From Hyaloperonospora brassicae (Eukaryota; Oomycota; Peronosporomycetes; Peronosporales; Peronosporaceae): a stretch of DNA of 64,000 nt. A program made the position numbers and the translations under genes. A model generated the notes under the pieces. The model was not told the origin of the DNA. It saw only the letters and a list, made by a program, of their open reading frames with translations, and did no database searches. The stretch spans positions 16,854 to 80,853 of the forward strand of contig CANTFL010001103.1 in assembly GCA_947650285.1 (NCBI GenBank), given 5' to 3'. Below, in pieces: positions 56,601 through 64,000 of the stretch (position 1 is its first letter; every line of letters begins with the position of its first letter).

Positions 56601-59141
56601 ATGCGATTGCGAGTCTCCATTGCGTCCGTTGCGGTAGCAGTGGCCGTCGTGTCACTCGCGACCACGCGAGTCGTTGAGGCCCGACCGATGCACGCGGCCA
56701 TTGTGTCGAAATACCACCGGTACCTTGAGGAAAAGGACCAGGTGCAGGCCGAGCTGGACGAGTGGCTCACCGAGTATGGAGCAGGCGGCCGCAAGCACGG
56801 GTACATTCCAGTCACCGAGTCCCGCAGCACGGAAGACGAGCTTGAAGACCAGCGCCAGCGGTTCTACATGTCCAAGCAGCTGGCCAAAGAAGCGCGCGCG
56901 GCGAACCCCATGGCTGAATTCGGGACGCAGAACCCATTTACGTTGATGACCATGGACGAGTTCCAGCAGTTCTTGCAAAACTCGCACCTCAATGCCCGTA
57001 ACAAGACAGAGACTTCGCGCACTGCAAAGCCCAAAGACCCGCGGCGAGCAAAGACCCCCTGGCCAACCCGTTCGTCGTCCGAGCGCGAGGACGACGAGGG
57101 AAACGGTCGGGACGAGACGGAGGACGGCACGCGACGACGGGCGTCAAAGCCGGTGACGGAACGTTCGAGAGCAGAGCCTTCGGACGGTCGTCGGCTTCGT
57201 GAGGCACAGAGTAGTCAGTTTTCGCTTCAATTAGGAGGCATCAGCATGAACGGCGGGGACTACGGGTTCAGGAGTACGGCTGATGGCAGCACGCAGTCCA
57301 CCGAGCAGACAGATCTCTCTGGAACGGATTTCAGCGATAGTCCCGGCAGCAGCGGTACGAGCGGCGACAACACGAACGGCGGGTGGAACTTCGGAGCAGT
57401 GTCGATTGGGGACGGGGCTCAAGTCGCTCCAGTCTCCGAGAGCAACACTGATAGTAGTAGCCCGAGTTGGTGGGGATCGCATACGTGGGGTGGCACAAGT
57501 TGGTGGGGTACGGCGGGAAGCGGCGACTCGAATGCTGGCGCCCATTCTGGCACAAATTCGTGGGGCACGGCAGGAAGTGGCGACTCGAATGCTGGCACCC
57601 ACTCTATCACGAGCTGGTGGGGCATGGGGGGAGGCGGAGGCTTGAAAGCTGACGCCAATGCCAACACTAACACGAACAATGCTGGCACATGGACCTTCAA
57701 TTCCGATGGCGGAGACACAAATGCTGGTACGTGGACATTCAAGCCAACGCAACCGTCCGACTCGAGTCCGCAGGAGACCATAGCAATAAACCCGCAGTGG
57801 ACTATCGATCCGAACTCGCAGATAACTCCAGCACCGGACTCGCAGTGGACGCCAGCACAGGACACACAGTGGACGCCTGCATTGGACTCGCAGGAGTCTT
57901 TGGCTTCGAAGTCACAAGAGACTGCAGCATCAGACTCGCAGGAGACTGCAGCGTCAGACTCGCAGGAGACTTCAGCGTCAGAGTCGCAGGAAGCTTCGAC
58001 CTCGAAGTCAGGAGAGACCCCTGCACCAGAGTCGCAGGAGACTGCAGCGTCAGACTCGCAGGAGACTTCAGCGTCAGAGTCGCAGGAGACCCCAGCACCA
58101 GAGCCGCAGGAGACCCCAGCACCAGAGTCGCAGGAAGCTTCGAATCCGGAGCCGCAGGAGATTTCAGCACCAGAGTCACAGGAGACCCCAGCATCAGACT
58201 CGCAGGAGACTGCATCTTCGGCTTCATCGAGCTACCAGCGGCGGAAACCTTCGTCTTCCGACAGCGAGCCGGCTGCTGCACAGGAGCCTGCAGATGATGA
58301 ATCGGCGAGAGCTCCGTCGAGTCCGTCAGCCTCGTCACGTGCTACCGATCGTGCCCCGGCGTCTGATCCTGCGCGTGAATCCACACCGGTGCCACGACGG
58401 GAGCCTGCAGTTGCTCCTGTCAGTCAAACCGACGAGTCCACTGTCAGTGCTTCAACGAGTGCGAGTGCAGCGGGCGCGAGTCCAAGTGCTGACGCAGACG
58501 CTGTGGACTGGAGCACGTCTCCTTGCGTCCACGCTCCTACGCTGCAAGGCCAGTGTGGCAGTTGCTGGGCGTTCGCCTCCATCAGTGCACTGGAAGCCGC
58601 TCAGTGCATTCGCAATGGGGACAAGAACGCGTCCGAGTATTCCAAGCAGCAGCTCGTGAGCTGCGATACCAAGAACTTTGGCTGCAACGGTGGCGCGCCC
58701 GTGTACGCGCTCGAGTACCTCCGGGACAATGGCGTCTGTACCGAGAGCAGCTATGCGTACACGTCCATCGAAGGCGGTCAACCAGCTGCGTGTGCCAAGT
58801 CGTGCACGCCCGTCAAGTCCGGTATCAAGGAGATCAAGAAGATCGAACAGGGCGACGAGCGCGCGTTGCTCCGAGCCGTGCAGCAGCAGCCCGTGATTGC
58901 GTCCGTCGTGTCCAACAACGCCGTCTGGAAGCAGTACATCAGCGGTGTGATCACTTCGTGTCCGCCGGCGCCGAACGTGGACCATGCGACGCTCGTGGTC
59001 GGCTACGATGCCACGACGATCAAGATCAAGAACTCGTGGGGTACCGAGTGGGGCGAAGAGGGCTACGTGCGCGTGAGTCGCACTGCAAGCGGCATGGGGA
59101 CATGCGACGTGCTCAAGGACATGTCGTACCCGGAATTGTAA
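56601..59141 (+). CDS. Secreted papain-like (C1A) cysteine protease with long repetitive linker
   Basis: An intronless gene of 846 residues; I start at the ATG at 56601, because the frame upstream opens only with a TTG. A signal peptide (MRLRVSIASVAVAVAVVSLA, cleavage likely after VEA) is followed by an I29-like propeptide (RQRFYMSKQLAKEARAANPM, MTMDEFQQFL). A very long linker has Gly/Ser/Trp repeats (SWWGTAGSGDSNAG) at about 290-350 and 14 octapeptide repeats (SQETAASD type) at 430-541. The catalytic domain begins near 634 (AVDWSTSPC). The triad is Cys655, His795 and Asn811; the oxyanion Gln is in LQGQCGSCW. The Cys-His and His-Asn spacings (140, 16) fit papain. It is a predicted extracellular or wall-associated endopeptidase, activated by removal of the propeptide. 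The paralogue at 51950-53351 is divergent. Papain relatives are usually 320-450 residues, so the linker is exceptional. Confidence 0.92.
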   Translation: MRLRVSIASVAVAVAVVSLATTRVVEARPMHAAIVSKYHRYLEEKDQVQAELDEWLTEYGAGGRKHGYIPVTESRSTEDELEDQRQRFYMSKQLAKEARAANPMAEFGTQNPFTLMTMDEFQQFLQNSHLNARNKTETSRTAKPKDPRRAKTPWPTRSSSEREDDEGNGRDETEDGTRRRASKPVTERSRAEPSDGRRLREAQSSQFSLQLGGISMNGGDYGFRSTADGSTQSTEQTDLSGTDFSDSPGSSGTSGDNTNGGWNFGAVSIGDGAQVAPVSESNTDSSSPSWWGSHTWGGTSWWGTAGSGDSNAGAHSGTNSWGTAGSGDSNAGTHSITSWWGMGGGGGLKADANANTNTNNAGTWTFNSDGGDTNAGTWTFKPTQPSDSSPQETIAINPQWTIDPNSQITPAPDSQWTPAQDTQWTPALDSQESLASKSQETAASDSQETAASDSQETSASESQEASTSKSGETPAPESQETAASDSQETSASESQETPAPEPQETPAPESQEASNPEPQEISAPESQETPASDSQETASSASSSYQRRKPSSSDSEPAAAQEPADDESARAPSSPSASSRATDRAPASDPARESTPVPRREPAVAPVSQTDESTVSASTSASAAGASPSADADAVDWSTSPCVHAPTLQGQCGSCWAFASISALEAAQCIRNGDKNASEYSKQQLVSCDTKNFGCNGGAPVYALEYLRDNGVCTESSYAYTSIEGGQPAACAKSCTPVKSGIKEIKKIEQGDERALLRAVQQQPVIASVVSNNAVWKQYISGVITSCPPAPNVDHATLVVGYDATTIKIKNSWGTEWGEEGYVRVSRTASGMGTCDVLKDMSYPEL
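57888..58223 (+). repeat. 24-bp in-frame tandem array (14 units) in the protease linker
   Basis: Fourteen octapeptide units of SQETAASD type are encoded by 24-base repeats, with a higher-order pattern: the pair SQETAASD-SQETSASE occurs twice. Upstream QWTPA units share the same period. Length polymorphism by slippage is likely. Confidence 0.9.
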
Positions 59142-59442
59142 CTCACCTGCCCACTCCTTCACACGGCCGTGTGGCCCACGTCCACTATCGTAACTTTTGT
59201 GCAAACACAAAACTATAAACATGCTTTTCTTCGTCGTCGTAAACACGGAGACCCGTTTTGTCCTTCTGTGTGCAGTGTCGTGTTCTCGTTCGCTCGCTTT
59301 CGCTTTTTTTGCCTTTTCTGCTTTTTCTTCTTTGTCCAAATTCAGAAAAGCACTTTGTACTCGATGCGGTGCACCACACGAAGTCGCCCGTACCTCAGGA
59401 CCCGTTAATTGGTATCAGCGCTCGTCGTCGTCCCCCCCGTTC
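59142..59442. other. Short intergenic region
   Basis: The 3' flank of the protease and the promoter of the hydrolase. It contains a T/C-rich tract (59282-59340) but no clear initiator match. Confidence 0.4.
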
Positions 59443-60459
59443 ATGCCTGCACTGTTCCGTCTCGTGCGTCGTCGCTGTCGTCCCGTTCCCCGTCTCCACT
59501 TGCTCACAATGAGCTCTGCGTCTCGCGCTTCTGCCCGTACAAAAGCGACTGCAATCACGCGCTTCGTCGACGTACACGGTGCAATTCGCTGTGGCCAACG
59601 CACGGACGACGGCTCGACCGCGCTCTTGGTCGAAGACGACGACCCCCTGGGCAGTTTGTACTTTACAGGGGCAACTGCGACGATCGAGAAGGTGTTGGCG
59701 CCAGTGGTCCCGACTCAGATCTTGGGCATTGGCCTCAACTACCGCCAACACGCGCTCGAGACCAACATGGCGATACCCACGTCCCCTGTGCTCTTTACAA
59801 AGGGCGTCAATGCACTGCAGCACCCGCACGATGCTGTCGTGATTCCCCGTGTCGCGTCGTCTCCGCCTGAAGTGGACTACGAGTGCGAACTGGCTGTCGT
59901 GCTGAAAGAAAGCTGCTGCAATGTGACGAAAGAAGAAGCACTGACGTTTGTCGGTGGCTACACTTGTGCCAACGACATTTCTGCGCGACGATGGCAGGGC
60001 AAGAAAGGAGGCGGGCAGTGGTGCCGTGCCAAGACCTTTGACACGTTCTGTCCATTGGGACCCGTGCTGATAACCCCAGAGCGCATTCGTGACCCCCAGA
60101 CGCTGGACATTGCGACGTACTTGAATGGCGAGCAGGTGCAAAAGTCCAACACCAGTGACATGATCTTTTCAGTGGCCGAGATCATCAGCCTGCTGTCGCA
60201 GGACTGTACGCTGCCAAAAGGCACGCTCATATTGACGGGAACGCCAGAGGTACGAGTGCGAGCTGAAGTGACGCTCGATTCGCGTCTAGGTTGGAAAAGT
60301 CAGGTGCTAATTTTGTGTGTGTGTGGGTGTGCAATGTTCAAGGGCGTTGGTTTCGCTCGCGATCCTCCAGTCTATCTGGCACCTGGCGATATGGTCGAGG
60401 TCGAGATTGAGCGCATTGGCAAGCTCGTGAACCCCGTTGTTGGCGCCTCGGCGCTGTAG
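59443..60459 (+). CDS. Fumarylacetoacetate hydrolase-family enzyme, FAHD2-like, mitochondrial
   Basis: Two exons, 59443-60249 and 60343-60459, encode 307 residues. The 93-bp intron has GT/AG ends and happens to contain no stop, so the gene looks like one longer frame; removing it rebuilds the family signature LTGTPEGVGFARDPP. Start: the ATG at 59443 adds MPALFRLVRRRCRPVPRLHL, an Arg-rich, acid-free presequence typical of mitochondrial import; an internal ATG at 59509 could give a cytosolic form. Metal ligands Glu147, Glu149 and Asp178 have the family's spacing (2 and 29). Other blocks are ILGIGLNYRQHALE and AKTFDTFCPLGP. The latter and the C-terminal VYLAPGDMVEVEIERIGKL are closer to FAHD2 than FAHD1. 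Family members hydrolyse or decarboxylate acylpyruvate-like beta-keto acids; the substrate here is unknown. Confidence 0.93.
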   Translation: MPALFRLVRRRCRPVPRLHLLTMSSASRASARTKATAITRFVDVHGAIRCGQRTDDGSTALLVEDDDPLGSLYFTGATATIEKVLAPVVPTQILGIGLNYRQHALETNMAIPTSPVLFTKGVNALQHPHDAVVIPRVASSPPEVDYECELAVVLKESCCNVTKEEALTFVGGYTCANDISARRWQGKKGGGQWCRAKTFDTFCPLGPVLITPERIRDPQTLDIATYLNGEQVQKSNTSDMIFSVAEIISLLSQDCTLPKGTLILTGTPEVRVRAEVTLDSRLGWKSQVLILCVCGCAMFKGVGFARDPPVYLAPGDMVEVEIERIGKLVNPVVGASAL

Positions 60460-61070
60460 GGATCGAGCGAGCCAAAAGTGGCAGTCGGGATCTCGGAATG
60501 GACTGCAAGAGACTGTTTCCAGGACTGTCACACAGCTTTTGTCACACCATTTTTTATCCACGTAACACGTCCTGTTGTAGCAGCAAAAGTTGTAGAAGTT
60601 TCGACGTCGAGGCCCTTTGTGTCTGTGCGTTGTAAAGCTGCAAGTCGCTGACGCTATTTGTTTCGAGCTTTCGAGGCGACCAATGCCAGCAGAACAAGAC
60701 AGCAACAGAGTAAAGACGGCGACAACACTACTGACAGCCAAAGTTTGAGCTGCTTCGTGGCACATTTTGTGAAGTAACATGGGGGAAGCAGAATAGAGTG
60801 CATTCAGATAAAGTAGAATCTATGCTCTATCGGTCGAACAGAATGTGGGAATTGCTATTGTCACCACACTTTTTTTGATATTTCCACTAAACTTTTAGCA
60901 AGATCCACCCCACCACACTATTAACAAGTGCCGCCACACCACACTACACCACCACAGCATACTTCACTACTACACTACACCTCCACACAACACCACACCA
61001 CACCACAGCACCACAGCACATTTCACATAGCATCTCTAATGCCTGAACGGAACCTGAATGAAACACAGAA
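60460..61070. other. Intergenic region with a CACCA-type simple repeat
   Basis: No gene. It holds the 3' flank of the hydrolase, then the simple repeat at 60905-61025, then the solo LTR. Confidence 0.5.
60905..61025. repeat. (CACCA/CACTA)n low-complexity tract
   Basis: About 120 bases composed almost only of CACCACA, CACTACA and CACAGCA units on the + strand, hence nearly without G. Confidence 0.85.
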
Positions 61071-61488
61071 TGTAGCGGGGTAGCCCGTTACGTGAAAGTA
61101 CCATTGCGCGAAATGGTAATAAAGAATGTGATGTTGAATATTCTTTCAGCAATATCACTAATTATTGTGATGTTGTTGAGATGGCCCAAAGGTCTGCTCA
61201 TTTGTTGATATTATGTTCGTAGCAACCAACTAAACCGCTGCAAGACGCGCGCAATGGGTGGTGATTAGACGTCATCATACATTTAGTTATATCAACATAA
61301 CTGAAGTCAGCTCAAAACTAGAGAACAAGAGATGGACGACTTGATTGTATTGAATGACAGTTTTACTTGTTCTACAACTAGAGTCTCGCCTTAGTTGTTT
61401 AACCTTCGTCTGTATAGTGCATATACCTAGCAGTGAGAGTCAACTCCGTACTTATGTTCCCGTACGGAGTGATCAGTGCCCCGTTACA
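61071..61488 (+). mobile_element. Solo LTR of the chromovirus family
   Basis: 418 bp, TGTAGCGGGG to CCCCGTTACA, flanked by the perfect 5-bp duplication CAGAA (61066-61070 and 61489-61493). It is in the orientation opposite to the element at 34924-42901. The core (CTGCAAGACGCGCGCAATGG, then TAGACGTCATCATACATT) is clearly shared, but overall divergence is greater than between the two LTRs of that element. The end hairpin ACTCCGTAC/GTACGGAGT lies at 61443-61451 with 61462-61470. It formed by LTR-LTR recombination of a complete insertion. Confidence 0.93.
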
Positions 61489-64000
61489 CAGAAAGTGTTG
61501 GCGGTTGAATACCGTCAAGTATGAACCTTCTGCCGTAACGCAAGCGCAAAACAATGTCCACACGTATTCGAGCACATGCTCGCACGGCGCTGAGTCATTT
61601 ACCTGCACACAATCTATCCGAGGCGAACAAGAACCAGCTGCGTCGGTCAGCGATAGTGAGCAAGGACACACTATTGCGTCTACCAATGTGGCGCTGTCTT
61701 CCATGTACACCGCCAAGTTGTAGCCAATGGAGAATCGCTCGATCACATCGGCAACATAGTCAAGACCTACAGCACTCCTTTGTCCGTTCAAGGTCGAGTG
61801 TCAAAGTACTTGACTGTCCATTCATTCTTGCAGCAGATTTGCATCGGAAAAGAGCCGTTGCTCTTGTGTGCTATGAATTGTGATAATAAAGCTGTCGCAA
61901 CGTGAGCACGAAAGATGTCAGCAATGATGCTGGCAGGATGTGGAAGCAATCGATCGTACGTGCTAAAGCTTGTCAAGTGATCTTTCTGTTGTTGCGGATG
62001 TTTATTTGCTGGAACCCTAAGTTCGGACCGATCAACACTTGTCCAACAACTGTCACGGACTCTGCATGTGTATTGATTGAGACGCTGTCACTCTTGAATG
62101 GAACTGAGCACTGCACATGTTCACTGTGGCGTTGGGAGAGATGAGCGCTACGTGAGGTGATCGAAGTGCTTGAAGGAAAGTGCAAAGCAAGCACTACTAC
62201 GTGATGCCGACACGGAAGCGGAGCGCTTATTATATCCTGGACAAGCTGGACCTGATAGATACGCGTAGAAGGCAGTAGGGCAGTGCAAATGACGCCATTT
62301 AAGTCTACCACCATCAGCTGTGCAAAGATTGAGCCGCTAATTTGCCAGTTACCGAGTTTTCATGCGTTAAGACGTCAATTGACCGTCAAGTGACGTCCGT
62401 TGGGCCGTTGGACCTAAACGAGTCTTGTGAAGTCGAGCCATTAGGTCACATTTCATTATCCGTACAAAAAGCGTACTGGGCGATTTCCTACAACCGTCCG
62501 ACAAATTCAGCAGACGTGTGTCGGCAATGTATCTCTCATAACCGACGGATGAGTCCGTGAGACGTACAAAGTATAGTGATGATGTGGTTCGGAGATAATG
62601 CGGTAAATACTAAGAAAATTGCGATTTCCGCCACACTTTTTGCTACTTCCACCACGCATCAAGATGCCATCCATCGTTCCGCTGGATTTCAACTGCTTTT
62701 CACCTGCAGTCGGTCAAACGCGTCCTACTTTCACGCTGGTTCTTGTCGATCACAAGGGCTGGCTTTCGCTCTCGAAACGAGCCGCCAAGGACACAAGCTA
62801 GTTCAACAAGCTGATGGGTGCGCGTGTTGTCCGATCGTTCGATTGTGAATGCGAAACCTGCTTCCAGTTCAAACTTCTTGACATGATCTATAAGCACGTC
62901 TCGATAGGATGCCGACTTCTAATCATCCAGAAAACAGGTGGATGAAACGTGATTAATCCTGTCCTTGTACACATACTTCAAGATTTTCTCACTCATTTAC
63001 AATGCATAGTGAGTTCGTACCTATGGCGAAATTGCCGCTCAACACGTTTGTGCATGCACCAACATCGCAAACAATGTTTTCGCGAATGGGTCACTTCATC
63101 CACGCATAATCATCTTCTTAAATTGTAGCTTTAATTTAGGGAGGGAACGCGTCAGCTCAATGCGATCCTGATCCTGCTCATCACGCGCCGACGTCAACGT
63201 TGGTGCGACTGATTTACAATGTCGAATATATTGCTATCAAAGAATTCAAAGCCGGTACTTGCGACGGAGCTATTGCTGACGCAGTTGATAAGTTGAGGAT
63301 GCTGGTATAATCAGCATCTTCACGGGCTATTCCATCGAGTTACATGTCACACTGGATGACGAAATAATAATCCTATTGCCGTATTCATATGGCGCATTGA
63401 CATAAACAAGTCATCAGTCATCCATTCGTGCAAGAATAGATCGCAAAATCGGTAGAAGGCATAAATGAATCTTTGACGAGACAGAAATGACAGAAAATAC
63501 GTTCAATCGTACAACATAGGGTATCTACTCTTACTCTCAACGGTGACTTCAACTAGATACGTAGTGACTTATATGGATGGTAGTGAACTACTGCCCAAAT
63601 AATTTGGCCTATTTCGAGTGTAGCGTCGCCTATCCAACGCATACACGGTGGTAATGCATCGTGGTAGTGATGTATCGTGGTATGCTTACGCGTCCTAAGT
63701 TTGTTGGTGGAGCTCCTCCACCCGTATTGTCAGCACGAGACTTCTTCCGATGTCGAAGACACCATCACGCTCATAAGTATCCATCATCACTTTGCGATCA
63801 CATATAACGAGCCGAACTAGTCGTGTAAAGAAATATCGCTCTACGTGATTAGAAGACATCCTGTTCGGACACCACCGTCTTACCTTGAAAAGAGCCGCCC
63901 ACTCGACTTTCACTGATAGAAAGCGTATTTGAATCGATTACTTGCGCGATGTATTCGGTAAATCTTCTTAGTATGGATCAGGTTTATACGATTGTCTCGC
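61489..64000. other. Region without a recognisable gene
   Basis: Several frames of 60-130 codons lie on the - strand between 61.5 and 62.3 kb (61399-61791, 61788-61976, 61973-62314), in consecutive but different frames. They could be a decayed gene, but no family is recognisable and the first runs into the solo LTR. 62536-62559 holds a short hairpin (ACGGA, TGAG, TCCGT). 63640-63690 has a direct repeat based on ATGTATCGTGGTA. Nothing else is supported. Confidence 0.4.

Noticed and set aside
58452..59339. 295-codon - strand frame and 231-codon + frame over the protease
   Set aside because: Shadows of the catalytic domain of the intact protease in other frames.
62536..62570. Hammerhead-ribozyme-like string (GGATGAGTCCGTGAGACG)
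   Set aside because: It has the stem-II look, but the core differs at essential positions (no CTGATGA, no GAAA after the stem) and stems I and III cannot be drawn.
1..64000. CRISPR arrays, bacterial operons, rRNA genes
   Set aside because: No spaced direct-repeat array, no polycistronic layout and no conserved rRNA core was seen; the window is eukaryotic nuclear DNA.

Overview
The window looks like nuclear DNA of a peronosporalean oomycete (Phytophthora or downy-mildew type). The reasons are small introns of about 70-180 bp with GT/AG ends that restore protein frames, an oomycete-type initiator next to one start codon, a FYVE-type PI3P 5-kinase with an N-terminal PDZ-like segment, secreted papain-like proteases with long S/T/P/E linkers, and oomycete-type chromodomain Gypsy elements. 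The species cannot be named from sequence alone.

Layout. 1-2577: no supportable gene. 2578-8304 (-): intronless 1908-residue Fab1/PIKfyve kinase. 11385-13779 (+): SLY1 (Sec1/Munc18 family), seven exons rebuilt by frame and family alignment. 14239-14817 (-): small acidic protein with a Q-rich coiled coil. 14818-18884: no gene seen.

18.9-47 kb is a repeat compartment, AT-rich and decayed outside the youngest element. A fossil Gypsy (+) runs from about 18885 to 26970, with recognisable LTR, primer-binding-site, RT, RNase H, integrase and polypurine-tract remnants. A second copy of the same family lies on the - strand. It is split by a much younger chromovirus (34924-42901, 394/393-bp LTRs, perfect 5-bp CTTAA target duplication). 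That chromovirus has broken gag-pol on the - strand. On the opposite strand it carries a 1.7-kb antisense reading frame (35360-37057), itself broken by three stops and ending in a coiled coil. A degenerate LTR lies at 46082-46500 and a clean solo LTR with a CAGAA duplication at 61071-61488.

47.7-60.5 kb is gene-rich: a seven-exon Tudor/PWWP-type chromatin reader (47750-50360, +), a two-exon DUF455 ferritin-like protein (50517-51564, +), a divergent pair of papain-like cysteine proteases (51950-53351, -, frame broken; 56601-59141, +, intact), and a two-exon mitochondrial FAHD2-like hydrolase (59443-60459, +). Beyond the solo LTR, 61.5-64 kb holds nothing recognisable.

The genes are separate eukaryotic transcription units, not operons. 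The only likely functional pairing is the two paralogous proteases. The strongest candidates for undescribed biology are the antisense gene inside the chromovirus and a hairpin kept at the inner LTR end of four related LTRs although its stem sequence differs in each.
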